Positions 46,370 through 56,190 of a DNA stretch of 64,000 nt are shown piece by piece (positions within the stretch are counted from its first letter, which is position 1; each line of letters begins with the position of its first letter). A model generated the notes under the pieces. That model saw only the letters and a program-made list of their open reading frames with translations, made no database searches and was not told the origin of the DNA. The stretch lies in assembly GCF_000723205.1 (NCBI RefSeq), contig NZ_HG315671.1, forward strand, positions 2,453,351 to 2,517,350. Reading direction: 5' to 3'. The stretch comes from Formosa agariphila KMM 3901. GTDB taxonomy: Bacteria > Bacteroidota > Bacteroidia > Flavobacteriales > Flavobacteriaceae. The position numbers were made by a program, and so were the translations under genes.

Positions 46370-48016
46370 TTATTTTAAATTTTTAAGGATAACTGCTCCG
46401 CCTAAGAAAAGCACCACTAATCCCATTATACCAACAAGCATCACTCCCGTCTTAGCAAAAATTGCTAATATTAAAATAAGTAACCCTGTAGCTGCGATAC
46501 CGACACCAATAACTCTAATTCCCTTTTTATTTTCTGAAATAGAAGTATCCTCTACTCGTTCAGAGTTTACTTCCATTTTATTTTGGTAATCTATGTATTG
46601 AATATTTTCTGTTGGATTTATTTTGAAATACAATTCAAAAATCGAGAGTAAAACAATTGGAATCCCAACACCCATTCCCATCTCGGAAGCTCTATCCAAT
46701 TGAACACCCAGCAATTCAGGGCTTATAAATTTGAAAAAAGCATTAATTATTAAAGAGACTAACGTTACAATTAATACACTTTTCCCTGTTTGGTTCTTTG
46801 AAAATAATGCCCAAAGTGGCGGTAAAAACATAGCCCCTCCAGTAAGTGCTGCTAAAGACATTACAACCTCTACTATTCCTCCAAATAATGGTACCAACAA
46901 GGCAACTATTATGGTTATTACACCAAGAATTACAGTTGAAATACGAGCCACTTTTATTAATGTTTGGTCGCTAGAATTGGGTTTAAAATGTTTAAAAATA
47001 TCGTTAGTAAGTACACCTGCAGAAATATTTAAGGTAGTGTTCACAGAACTTGACGTGGCAAAAATCATTCCCCCTAGCATCAAGCCAAGCATCCCAACAG
47101 GTAAAACTTCTTTACACATGAGTAAGTAAGCTCCCTCATCTGCTAAGCCATCTAATTGCGGATTTAATATGCGATAAATCATAGGGGGAAGCATCCAAAT
47201 AATTGGACTTACAGCATAGAGCCCTCCAAAAAGCCATCCTACTTTTTTTGCATCTTTTGGAGTTGCTACACTAGTATAACGTTGAATGTATGCCCAGTTT
47301 CCTGCTATAAAAAACAGATTATACAACCCAAATGCAATCATAAACATAGGCGTATATTCGTCATTGGTTAAATTGAAAAAGTTTTCTGGAGCTTTTTCAA
47401 TAAAATTGTCTACTCCCCCAATCTTATCAAAAGCAAGTGGTACCACGATTAATACTGCAGCTGTTAAAACTACAAATTGCAAAACATCGGTAACAATTAC
47501 AGCCCATAACCCACCTACAGCCGTATAGATTAAAATCATTACGCCTAAGAAAATAATACTTGTATAAATAGGAATTCCTGTAGAAACTTCAACAATTTTT
47601 GCAACAGGATATAAAAATGCTCCTGTAGTAAAAATGGAAATCATTAAAAATAAATACGTATAGATTTTTTGGGTTTTATAACCTAATCGTTTTGTAATAA
47701 ACTCTGCTGCAGTAATAACCTTTGTTTTTTGCCATTTCGGAGCAATAAAAAATCCTATGATAAGTCCAGCGATACACATTGTGGATTGGATGGTAACTGC
47801 AACCCATCCACTATTATATGCTATAGAACCCCAGACTACAAAAGTTCCTGCGGAAAAAAAACTCATGAATAGAGACAAGCCACTCATCCACCAAGGTAAT
47901 GCACCTCCTGCAGAAAAGTAAGATTTCATATTTTTCCCAGACTTGGAGAAACTCATTCCACATGAAAAAACAAGAATGGTGAAAATTAATATGACTAGAA
48001 TATCTAAATTATGCAT
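46370..48016 (-). CDS. Sodium:solute symporter (SSS family)
   Basis: A 548-residue inner-membrane protein with about 13-14 hydrophobic helices and SSS family segments (GGALPWWMSGLSLFMSFFSAGTFVVWG near the N terminus, where the Na+ site usually lies; AVGGLWAVIVTDVLQF; AGNWAYIQRYTSV). It probably imports a monosaccharide such as galactose or 3,6-anhydrogalactose with sodium. It is the first gene of the minus-strand operon, and two LacI-type palindromes lie 74-118 bases upstream of its start, so it is very likely controlled by the divergent LacI regulator. Confidence 0.92.
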   Translation of the reverse strand: MHNLDILVILIFTILVFSCGMSFSKSGKNMKSYFSAGGALPWWMSGLSLFMSFFSAGTFVVWGSIAYNSGWVAVTIQSTMCIAGLIIGFFIAPKWQKTKVITAAEFITKRLGYKTQKIYTYLFLMISIFTTGAFLYPVAKIVEVSTGIPIYTSIIFLGVMILIYTAVGGLWAVIVTDVLQFVVLTAAVLIVVPLAFDKIGGVDNFIEKAPENFFNLTNDEYTPMFMIAFGLYNLFFIAGNWAYIQRYTSVATPKDAKKVGWLFGGLYAVSPIIWMLPPMIYRILNPQLDGLADEGAYLLMCKEVLPVGMLGLMLGGMIFATSSSVNTTLNISAGVLTNDIFKHFKPNSSDQTLIKVARISTVILGVITIIVALLVPLFGGIVEVVMSLAALTGGAMFLPPLWALFSKNQTGKSVLIVTLVSLIINAFFKFISPELLGVQLDRASEMGMGVGIPIVLLSIFELYFKINPTENIQYIDYQNKMEVNSERVEDTSISENKKGIRVIGVGIAATGLLILILAIFAKTGVMLVGIMGLVVLFLGGAVILKNLK

Positions 48017-48089
48017 TTCTAAAAATTGGATTTAGGGGTAAGTTATAATAAATGCTAAAATTAATTTTTAAAAATTCAGAATTACCTTC

Positions 48090-48134
48090 CGGAAACGTTA
48101 CCGAAAACTTATTTATTTTACGGAAACGTTTCCG
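48090..48134. promoter_or_regulatory. Two LacI-type operators between symporter and regulator genes
   Basis: cggaaacgttaccg (48090-48103) and the perfect palindrome cggaaacgtttccg (48121-48134), with starts 31 bases apart. The central CG-containing core with AAACGTTT symmetry is the typical LacI/GalR-family operator. They lie in the 157-base divergent region between the symporter (-) and the LacI gene (+). Autoregulation plus control of the operon down to 36753 is inferred. Confidence 0.8.
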
Positions 48135-48173
48135 ATGTTTGCCAAAAATCAATTAATTAGGTAATATTACAAT

Positions 48174-49184
48174 ATGAAGCATATCACTATAAAAGACGTC
48201 GCTAAAAAACTAAATGTATCTATTTCAACAGTATCTAGGGCATTGAATGATAAATATGATATTAAAGAAGAAACCAAAGATTTAATTCTAAAAACAGCTA
48301 AAGAATTGGGGTACACACCAAATCCAATTGCTAGAAAGTTAAGTCAGCAACGTTCTTTTACTATTGGAATTGTAGTTCCTGAATTTAGTAGTAATTATTT
48401 TCCAGAAATCATGATTGGAGCTCAACAGGTGTTACACGAAGAGGGCTACCAAGTATTAATTATGCAATCAAATAACTCATGGGAAATCGAAAGAAAAAAC
48501 ATAGAGACCTTAGTGAATAATATGGTAGACGGACTCATTATATCTTTAACTTCAGAAATCAAGAATAACGCGTATTATCATAGTTTACTTGAACTAGATA
48601 TTCCAATGGTATTCTTTAATCGTACAGTAGATGAAATTTCGGCTTCCAAGGTGTTGTTTAATGATTATAAATGGGCTTTTTTCGCAACCGAACATTTAAT
48701 AGTTCAAGGCTATGATAATATTGTTCACCTAACTGGCACAACAAATTTAACATTAACAAAGAACAGATTAAAAGGTTTTGAGGACGCGCATAGAAAACAT
48801 AAATTACCTGTTGGAAAAATAATTCCTTGTGGATTTGGAATAGAGGACGGTGAAAGAATTGCACAAGAAATGATTGATAAAAATGAAATTCCTAGAGCCA
48901 TCTTTGCCGCAAATGATTCATGTGCTATTGGAGCCATGACCATTTTTAAAAAATATGGTTTTGTAATTCCTAATGATATCGCTATAGTTGGTTTTACTGA
49001 ATCTGCAGTAGCCAAACACACATCCCCTACGTTAACATCGGTTGAGCAACCTACTAATGATATTGGACAAACTGCAGCAAAATTATTACTAAATCAAATA
49101 AATAATAAAGGCATATTTGTTCCACAAACAATTATACTAAATGGTAGACTAAATATTAGAGACTCTTCCGTTACCATTAAATAA
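48174..49184 (+). CDS. LacI-family transcriptional regulator
   Basis: A 336-residue regulator with the standard N-terminal helix-turn-helix and hinge (ITIKDVAKKLNVSISTVSRAL, then GYTPNPIARKLS) and a periplasmic-binding-protein-like sugar domain (IGIVVPEFSSNYFPEI; VGFTESAVAKHTSPTLTSVEQP). It begins 40 bases after a perfect operator palindrome and faces the symporter operon. It should sense a galactan-derived mono- or disaccharide and repress or activate both sides. The sulfatase/GH28 operon starts 197 bases downstream and no copy of the palindrome was seen in front of it. Confidence 0.93.
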   Translation: MKHITIKDVAKKLNVSISTVSRALNDKYDIKEETKDLILKTAKELGYTPNPIARKLSQQRSFTIGIVVPEFSSNYFPEIMIGAQQVLHEEGYQVLIMQSNNSWEIERKNIETLVNNMVDGLIISLTSEIKNNAYYHSLLELDIPMVFFNRTVDEISASKVLFNDYKWAFFATEHLIVQGYDNIVHLTGTTNLTLTKNRLKGFEDAHRKHKLPVGKIIPCGFGIEDGERIAQEMIDKNEIPRAIFAANDSCAIGAMTIFKKYGFVIPNDIAIVGFTESAVAKHTSPTLTSVEQPTNDIGQTAAKLLLNQINNKGIFVPQTIILNGRLNIRDSSVTIK

Positions 49185-49381
49185 AACATCACAAACACCT
49201 GTAAAACAATCAATTAAACTCATTCCTTATTACCTCGATTTTTATTAAATAAATCATTTATGGTAGTTTTCTACTTATCTATTGCGCTCTACTAGCCTAT
49301 GAATTGATATTTTTATTTTTTAACTAAATGAAAATATCAGCGTAAAAATACGTTGAGCTTTATTTTCAAAACTAATAAGTG

Positions 49382-50689
49382 ATGAAAAAAAAAACAGGCT
49401 TTTTTATTCTCTACTTTATATGTTATTTACATGCTTCGGCTCAGATAAATATTCTCTTTATAGAATCAGACGACCAAAGTAACCAAGCTGTAGGTGCATA
49501 TGGAAATCTCGATATGGTAACCCCAAATATCGATACTCTAGCTAAGGAGGGCACATCTTTTATTTCTGCTTATAATATGGGCTGTTGGTCACCTGCAGTT
49601 TGTGTACCTAGCCGCACCATGCTCATGTATGGCCAATATTTATGGGAATCTCAAAAAATAAACAAAAACAATGCGCCCTTATCTTTTCCTGAACAACTAC
49701 GAGAATTTGGCTATCACACTTACATGACTGGAAAATGGCATGCTATGGGTAAACAAGCAGAAACTATATTCGATGAAACGGGAAGTATACAACCCGGACA
49801 ACTAGACACATATAATACACCGGCAGGTCATATTACAGACATTACAGCAGATGAAGCTGTTCATTTTATCAAAAATTATAAAAACGAAAAACCATTTTTT
49901 GTTTATGTAGCCTTTAATGCACCTCATGTTCCAAGACAAACCAGTCAGAACTATTACGATTTATACCCAACTGATGACATTGTTTTACCTCCAAGTGTTA
50001 TAGATAATACATCTTTAAACACTAACGTAAAATATCAATACACAAAGGATCCTTTAAGAACTAAAACAATGAAGCAACGTGTGCAACAAAATAATGCAAT
50101 GGTTACACATATGGACACTCGAATTGGTGATATTATTCAATCATTAAAAGACCAAAAACTTTACGATAATACAATTATTGTTTTCACCTCTGATCATGGA
50201 ATTAATTTTGGTGAAAATGGTGTAGCTGGAAAAGTCTGCTTATACGAGCCAAGTGTTACAGCTCCATTAATTATTAAAGCACCAACAGTTGAAACCAATA
50301 AAAAAATAGCTTCTCGAGTATATTTACAGGACATCGTTCCCACACTTTTCGATTTAATAAATTTAAAACCAACTGAATCTTCAGATTTTAAAAGCTTAAC
50401 ACCGCTATTATTTTCAAATAAAGAATCGACAAGAGAATCTATCTACTTGGCTATGTTTGATGACCAAAGAGCTATTATTTCAAACAACAACAAATTAATT
50501 ATTTATCCTAAAACAGGAGATTTTGAATTATATAATTTAAAAAATGATTCTTGGGAAACTAATAATCTACTCGCAAAAAACACTTCTGAACCTATCATTA
50601 AAGACTTGCTTAAGAAACTAAAAACCTGGCAAAAAAATACAGATGATAGAACCGACTTAACAATCATTTATAACAAATACAATTTATAG
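49382..50689 (+). CDS. S1-type sulfatase (CVPSR)
   Basis: The ATG at 49382 is preferred over the GTG just before it. The product, 435 residues, has a signal peptide (to about ASAQ, residue 21), the Asp pair in ESDDQS, maturation motif CVPSR (Cys74), VAFNAPHVPRQT, TSDHGINFGENG and YEPSVTAPLIIKAP. It ends soon after the C-terminal YNLKNDSWETNNL segment. It heads a seven-gene operon with very tight spacing (the next gene begins 1 base after its stop). It removes a sulfate ester from the operon's glycan; position not determined. Confidence 0.93.
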   Translation: MKKKTGFFILYFICYLHASAQINILFIESDDQSNQAVGAYGNLDMVTPNIDTLAKEGTSFISAYNMGCWSPAVCVPSRTMLMYGQYLWESQKINKNNAPLSFPEQLREFGYHTYMTGKWHAMGKQAETIFDETGSIQPGQLDTYNTPAGHITDITADEAVHFIKNYKNEKPFFVYVAFNAPHVPRQTSQNYYDLYPTDDIVLPPSVIDNTSLNTNVKYQYTKDPLRTKTMKQRVQQNNAMVTHMDTRIGDIIQSLKDQKLYDNTIIVFTSDHGINFGENGVAGKVCLYEPSVTAPLIIKAPTVETNKKIASRVYLQDIVPTLFDLINLKPTESSDFKSLTPLLFSNKESTRESIYLAMFDDQRAIISNNNKLIIYPKTGDFELYNLKNDSWETNNLLAKNTSEPIIKDLLKKLKTWQKNTDDRTDLTIIYNKYNL

Positions 50690-50690
50690 A

Positions 50691-52082
50691 ATGAAACATA
50701 TACTACTCATACTATTATCAAGCATAACGTTTCAGTTAGTTGCAAAAGATTATAATGTATTAGATTTTGGTGCGGTTGGAAATGGAATTACTTTAGATAC
50801 AAAAGCTGTACAAAAAGCAATCGACCTATGTACTAAAGGTGGTGGTGGAACGGTTATTATTCCTGCAGGAAAAACGGTTTTAATAGGTACAATATATTTA
50901 AAAGATTTTGTAACGCTACATATTGAAAACGGTGCGATTTTATTGGGGAGTCCTAATTATGAAGATTATACTACAGACACTCATAAAAACACCTATAAAA
51001 ACGAACCTCATATGGATAGATGCCTAATTTTTGCACGAAATGCAAAATCATTTGCTATAGAAGGTTACGGTACTATAGATGCTAATGGACATCCTAAAAA
51101 CTTCACTAAAGAAAAAGGAGGTCGACCAATGATGATGCGATTCCTCAATTCTTCAGATATTCATTTGAAAGATGTTACACTTATAAATCCTGCTTCTTGG
51201 ACGTCAGCCTGGTTATATTGCGATGAAATTGTGGTAGATGGAATTAAAATTATTAGTCAAGTAAACCATAACGGAGACGGTTTAGACTTTGATGGCTGTA
51301 CAAATGTTAGGGTTGCAAATTCTTCATTTAACACTAGCGACGATTCCATTTGCTTACAAACCTCCAGACCAGATAAACCTTGCAAGGATATTGTAATTAC
51401 AAATTGTGTATTTACTAGTAAATGGGCTGCTATGCGTATTGGCTTAGCTTCTAGAGGGAATTTTGAATCTATAACGGTTAACAATTGTACTTTTCATGAT
51501 ATACAAGACTCTGGACTAAAAATTCAGATGAATGAAGGTGCTGAAATGAAAAACATGATATTCTCAAATATCGTCATGAAAAATGTACCTCGACCTATTT
51601 TCATGACGTTTTGCCAACAACGAGCAGGTGTAGATAGTCCTGAACACATGCTTCCAATGAAATCTATGCATGGGTTTTCTTTCAATAATTTTATAATAGA
51701 CAATCGTGAACTAGATAAGAATTCTGTTATTTTTTTAACAGGCATGCCGAATGAATACATTACAGATATTCAACTTAATAACATTAAAATGACTGTTTCT
51801 GGGGGCGGTACTTCTACAGATGCTAAGAAAACCGATTTTAAAGAATATACTTTGGAAACTTTAGGAGATTGGTGGCCTGAATTCAGTAAAGTTGGCACAC
51901 TACCCGCTTCTGGTATTTTCGCTAGACATATCGACGGATTATTCATTACTAATTTTCAATTAACAACAATTAATGAAGATTTTAGAGCCCCTTATGTTTT
52001 TGATGATGTGAAACACCTCAACAGCAAAGCCCTATATCTCAATAATAGAGAAGTTAAAACTACAGTACTAAAAAAACAATAA
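50691..52082 (+). CDS. GH28-like beta-helix glycosidase
   Basis: A 463-residue exported protein (signal peptide to about residue 18). It starts with the pectate-lyase-superfamily segment YNVLDFGAVGNGITLDTKAV and continues as a right-handed beta-helix. GH28 landmarks are present: NGDGLDFDGC (in place of NTDG), SDDSICLQTS (the Asp pair) and GLKIQ (like RIK). GH28 enzymes are inverting polygalacturonases and rhamnogalacturonases, so a galacturonic or other acidic or neutral galactose-type linkage is implied. A second, divergent GH28-like gene occurs three genes later. The family call rests on the Asp motifs; the substrate is open. Confidence 0.82.
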   Translation: MKHILLILLSSITFQLVAKDYNVLDFGAVGNGITLDTKAVQKAIDLCTKGGGGTVIIPAGKTVLIGTIYLKDFVTLHIENGAILLGSPNYEDYTTDTHKNTYKNEPHMDRCLIFARNAKSFAIEGYGTIDANGHPKNFTKEKGGRPMMMRFLNSSDIHLKDVTLINPASWTSAWLYCDEIVVDGIKIISQVNHNGDGLDFDGCTNVRVANSSFNTSDDSICLQTSRPDKPCKDIVITNCVFTSKWAAMRIGLASRGNFESITVNNCTFHDIQDSGLKIQMNEGAEMKNMIFSNIVMKNVPRPIFMTFCQQRAGVDSPEHMLPMKSMHGFSFNNFIIDNRELDKNSVIFLTGMPNEYITDIQLNNIKMTVSGGGTSTDAKKTDFKEYTLETLGDWWPEFSKVGTLPASGIFARHIDGLFITNFQLTTINEDFRAPYVFDDVKHLNSKALYLNNREVKTTVLKKQ

Positions 52083-52084
52083 GC

Positions 52085-53926
52085 ATGAATACAAAACACT
52101 TCGTACTAATTTTCTTTTTGTGCTTTTATTCTATTTTAAAAGCGCAACAACCCAATATGGTTTGGATTGTTTCTGAAGACAATTCTAAACATTATATGAA
52201 GCTTTTTGATGAACATGGCGTAAAGACACCAAATATTGAAAAATTAGCAAAGCAAGGGATTCAATTTAACAGAGCCTTTTCTAATGCGGCTGTATGTAGC
52301 GCTGCCCGTTCAACCCTAATTACTGGAATTTATGGTCCTAGAATAGCAAGCCATTACCACAGATCTGAACAAAAAATTACGTTACCTGATAACATAAAAA
52401 TGTTTCCAGAATATTTGCGTGAAGCAGGCTATTACACTAGTAATAACGCTAAAGAGGATTATAATATATTTAAAAGCAAGGAGGTTTGGGATGAATCTTC
52501 TCAAAAAGCTAGTTGGAGAAACAGACAACAAGACCAACCCTTTTTTCACGTCCATAATATTGGGACAACACATGAAGGAAGTTTACACTTTTCTGAAGAG
52601 CAGATGATTTCAAATCCAACTATAACAGCTTTAGAAACCGTTTTTGTACAACCCAATCATCCAAACACCAAAACATTTAGATATACAAACGCCTATTATC
52701 GCGATCTTATAACTAAAATGGATACAGAAGTTGGTGAGGTCGTAAACCAATTAGAAAAAGATAATTTACTGGAAAATACCATTATTTTCTATTATGGTGA
52801 CCACGGTGGTGTGTTACCTGGCAGCAAAGGGTATTTGTTAGAGACAGGGCTGCATGTCCCACTAGTTATTTACATTCCTGAAAAATATAAAAACCTATCC
52901 CCTTTTTCTATTGGTAAATCTACAAACACATTTGTAAGTTTTGTCGATTTTGCTGCAACAGTTTTAAATCTAGCGAATATAGAGACACCAAAGACTATGG
53001 ATGGAAAACCTTTTCTAGGAGCATCGGTAGATAAAAAAGTTATTGATAATAATGAAACTTTTGGTTATGCAGATAGGTTTGATGAAAAGTATGATATGGT
53101 GAGAAGTTTAAGAGTAGAAAATCTTAAATATATCAGGAATTTTGAACCTTTTAATGTCGATGGATTAATGAATAATTACCGATATAAACAACTTGCATAC
53201 CAAGAATGGAAAGATTTATTTGAGTTGGGAAAATTGAACGAAAATCAGGTTAGTTTTTTTAATCCGAAAACTCCAGAAGCCTTGTATGACATTGAAAAAG
53301 ACCCTTTCGAAATTAATAATTTAGCTGAAGACCCTGCTTATTCAACGGACATAAAACAATTAAGAACTAGTTTAAATGCAATCTTAAAATCTATGCCAGA
53401 TCTCTCTTTCTACCCTGAAGCATCTATTATTAATAATGCGTTTACAGACCCTATCACATTTGGAAAAACGCACAAAAAAGATATTTCTAACTATTTACAA
53501 ATAGCAAACCTACAATTAGAAACTTTTCAAAAAGCAAAATCTCAGTTAAACAAGTATTTAGAATCTAAAGACCCCTTAAAACGCTACTGGGCACTAATAA
53601 GTTGTTCTAGTTTTGGGAAAAAAGCAAAGGTGTTTTCATTAAAAATTGAAACTATTATGAAAACAGATTCAGAACTTATTAATAAAATGCGAGCTGCAGA
53701 TTTTTTAGGTTTTATAGGTTATAAAGATGTCTCAAATAATTTAACGGATTTGTTATATCAATCTAATAACGAAAAAGAAGCGCTTTTAATTCTCAATTCA
53801 ATTGTACTTCAACGCGATTTTTATCAGAAAAATACGTTTACTATCGATGCTTCAAAAATGAATAAACAAGTAAGGGAAAATAAATTAATTCAAGAACGCC
53901 TTAATTATATAAATAAACAAAAATGA
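52085..53926 (+). CDS. S1-type sulfatase with CSAAR motif and helical C-terminal extension
   Basis: A 613-residue exported sulfatase (signal peptide to about residue 20). The first metal site reads SEDN rather than DD, and the maturation motif is CSAAR (Cys71), lacking both Pro and Ser of the consensus, as in heparan-sulfatase-like members of S1. YYGDHGGVLPG and LETGLHVPLVIY follow. The last 150 residues or so (ISNYLQIANLQLETF ... RYWALISCSSFGKKA) are helical and HEAT-like, an extension not needed for catalysis. It overlaps the following GH16 by an ATGA junction. Activity is likely if the host maturase accepts CxAxR. Confidence 0.88.
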   Translation: MNTKHFVLIFFLCFYSILKAQQPNMVWIVSEDNSKHYMKLFDEHGVKTPNIEKLAKQGIQFNRAFSNAAVCSAARSTLITGIYGPRIASHYHRSEQKITLPDNIKMFPEYLREAGYYTSNNAKEDYNIFKSKEVWDESSQKASWRNRQQDQPFFHVHNIGTTHEGSLHFSEEQMISNPTITALETVFVQPNHPNTKTFRYTNAYYRDLITKMDTEVGEVVNQLEKDNLLENTIIFYYGDHGGVLPGSKGYLLETGLHVPLVIYIPEKYKNLSPFSIGKSTNTFVSFVDFAATVLNLANIETPKTMDGKPFLGASVDKKVIDNNETFGYADRFDEKYDMVRSLRVENLKYIRNFEPFNVDGLMNNYRYKQLAYQEWKDLFELGKLNENQVSFFNPKTPEALYDIEKDPFEINNLAEDPAYSTDIKQLRTSLNAILKSMPDLSFYPEASIINNAFTDPITFGKTHKKDISNYLQIANLQLETFQKAKSQLNKYLESKDPLKRYWALISCSSFGKKAKVFSLKIETIMKTDSELINKMRAADFLGFIGYKDVSNNLTDLLYQSNNEKEALLILNSIVLQRDFYQKNTFTIDASKMNKQVRENKLIQERLNYINKQK

Positions 53927-54813
53927 AAACATTATTAAAATTTAAAAGATTTAAACAAATCTCACTAGCACTATTATTCTTAACAACATCTATAGCATTT
54001 GCACAAAACACACCTTATTTCAATGCCGGTGAAGATCCTAAACCAGCAAATAAAACTTGGAAATTAGTAAAAAACATGTCTGATGAATTTGAAGGTAAAA
54101 AAGTTGATGAAAAAAAATGGCAAATATCTGGGCAAGGTTGGATTGGCAGAGCTCCAGGATTATTTCAGGCGGAAAATATTAAAGTTGCAGATGGTGGCTT
54201 GCAAATAACAACCACTCTATTACCTAAACCTATAACTAAAAACAATAAAGAATTTACTCACGGCGGAGGTTATGTTGGCTCTATAAAAGGTATGACTTAT
54301 GGGTATTACGAATGCGAAATGAAAGCCAACAAAACATTCATGTCTTCCACTTTTTGGTTAATCAATGAAGGCAAAGGTATTCAAGGTTGCGATAAAAGAA
54401 CCACTGAATTAGATATTCAAGAAACTGTAGGCCAAATTACTAGTGATGCCAAATGGATGGAAAATTTTGACCAAAAAATGAATTCTAACACGCATAGCCG
54501 AAATATACCGGAAGGTTGTAATTATGAAAAAGGATCTAACAAATCTAGTGCGAAAATTGATGGAAAAGTTTATGATGACTTTCATGTTTATGGCGTATGG
54601 TGGAAATCTAAAGATGAAGTATTATTCTTTTTAGATGGTAAATTTCAAGGAAAAGTAACACCTCCTGCAGATTACGATATAGAAATGTATTTAAGAATGG
54701 TAGTGGAAACTTACGATTGGAACCCTGTTCCAAAAGATGGAGGAATGTCTGGTAGTGTAGCAGATAGGACTACCACTTACAATTGGGTGAGATCCTGGGA
54801 ATTAGTAGACTAA
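53923..54813 (+). CDS. GH16 endo-galactanase (agarase/porphyranase type)
   Basis: A 296-residue exported GH16 (signal peptide ending AFAQ, residue 28). The catalytic motif TELDIQET gives Glu162, Asp164 and Glu167. Cleft segments GWIGRAPGLF, GGGYVGSIKG and MNSNTHSRN parallel those of the GH16 genes at 11473 and 33514, so the three form one subgroup. Its start overlaps the preceding sulfatase stop by four bases, implying translational coupling. It probably performs the backbone cut for this operon; no anchor or sorting domain is present. Confidence 0.9.
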   Translation: MKTLLKFKRFKQISLALLFLTTSIAFAQNTPYFNAGEDPKPANKTWKLVKNMSDEFEGKKVDEKKWQISGQGWIGRAPGLFQAENIKVADGGLQITTTLLPKPITKNNKEFTHGGGYVGSIKGMTYGYYECEMKANKTFMSSTFWLINEGKGIQGCDKRTTELDIQETVGQITSDAKWMENFDQKMNSNTHSRNIPEGCNYEKGSNKSSAKIDGKVYDDFHVYGVWWKSKDEVLFFLDGKFQGKVTPPADYDIEMYLRMVVETYDWNPVPKDGGMSGSVADRTTTYNWVRSWELVD

Positions 54814-54825
54814 AAGATAAATAAA

Positions 54826-56187
54826 ATGAATTCTACTTTAAAAATAGTAACTCTAATTTGTACGGTTATATTTTTCTCTTTTACTTCTAAACAAAAGATT
54901 TACAATATAAAATCGTTTGGGGCTAAAGGAGATAGTCTAACCATAAACACTATAGCTATTCAAAAAACTATAGATAAATGTTCGAAAAATGGTGGTGGTC
55001 TTGTGCAGGTTTCAGATGGTATTTATATAACAGGAACTATAATTCTTAAAGACAATGTTACACTCGAAATAACTGAAAATGCAAAATTAGTTGGAAGTTC
55101 TAATCCTCAAGATTATGTAAGTATAGACACTTTTATTGATGCCGTAGGGCAAGAACGTGGGACTTGCCTTATTGGGTCTATCAACGCTAGCAATATTGGT
55201 ATTAAAGGAGAAGGTGTTATTGATGGAAATGGTGCAGCTTTTCTTTCTAAAAATCTTACAATAAAAAAGAAAGCACTACAAATAACTGATAATAACTTTG
55301 GGAAAAACCGCCCTTTTTTACTACGTTTTGTGAAATCGGAGAATATTACACTTAAAAATATTCATATTCGAGAAGCTGCTGCTTGGGCTTGTCATTTTTA
55401 TCAGTCAAAAAACATTTTGGTTGATAATATAAATATTTATAATCACGCAAATAAAAACAATGATGGTATCGATTTAGATTCTAGTCATGATGTCATTATA
55501 AAAAATTGCAATATAGATTCTGGTGACGATGCCATTTGTATAAAATCCACAAGTCCATTACCTACTTATAACGTACAGGTCTCAAATTGCATTTTAAAGA
55601 GCGATTGGGGAACTTTAAAATTTGGAACAGAATCTATGGGAGATTTTTACAATATTGATATTCGCGATTGTAAAATTTACGACACTAAAGGAGGAGGCAT
55701 AAAAATCCTTAGTGTTGATGGTGCTAATATTTACGATATCACAATCGAAAACATAGAAATGGACAATGTAGACATGCCTATTTTTATACGTTTAGGAGAA
55801 CGCTTAAACACTTATAGAGGGGCAGAACAACGTCAAGTTGGGACTATAGACAATGTGCTTATTAAAAATATAAAAGCAACAACAAGAACTTTAGAAACCT
55901 CAAGAGTTTCACCTCCTTCAGGAATTTTAATTACAGGAACTCCAAATCACAACATAGGAACAATTCAACTCGAAAACATACATATTGAATTACCGGGTGG
56001 AGGAACACAACCGGTTAACACTAATATTCCTGAAGACGAAACGCGTTACCCAGAATTTAGTTTTTTCAATGTCTTACCTGCGTATGGATTATACGCTCGA
56101 CATATTAAAGAATTAAAAACAACACAACTCACTTTTAAAGTAGACTATACAGACGAAAGATTTGAATCAATATTAAAACACAATTAA
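54826..56187 (+). CDS. GH28-like beta-helix glycosidase (second copy)
   Basis: A 453-residue beta-helix protein with an N-terminal hydrophobic signal (ICTVIFFSFTS) and the KIYNIKSFGAKGDSLTINT start of the pectate-lyase superfamily. GH28 landmarks are NNDGIDLDSS, SGDDAICIKS (Asp pair), LKFGTESMGDFYN and GGIKIL. It differs considerably from the GH28-like gene at 50691, so the two probably act on different linkages. It sits between the GH16 and GH117-like genes with gaps of 12 and 3 bases. A uronic-acid-type or alpha-galactosyl-type substrate is possible. Confidence 0.82.
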   Translation: MNSTLKIVTLICTVIFFSFTSKQKIYNIKSFGAKGDSLTINTIAIQKTIDKCSKNGGGLVQVSDGIYITGTIILKDNVTLEITENAKLVGSSNPQDYVSIDTFIDAVGQERGTCLIGSINASNIGIKGEGVIDGNGAAFLSKNLTIKKKALQITDNNFGKNRPFLLRFVKSENITLKNIHIREAAAWACHFYQSKNILVDNINIYNHANKNNDGIDLDSSHDVIIKNCNIDSGDDAICIKSTSPLPTYNVQVSNCILKSDWGTLKFGTESMGDFYNIDIRDCKIYDTKGGGIKILSVDGANIYDITIENIEMDNVDMPIFIRLGERLNTYRGAEQRQVGTIDNVLIKNIKATTRTLETSRVSPPSGILITGTPNHNIGTIQLENIHIELPGGGTQPVNTNIPEDETRYPEFSFFNVLPAYGLYARHIKELKTTQLTFKVDYTDERFESILKHN

Positions 56188-56190
56188 ACT

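Noticed and set aside
46731-47129. Plus-strand open frame of 132 codons opposite the symporter gene
   Set aside because: Antisense shadow of a well-supported membrane transporter; no family features.
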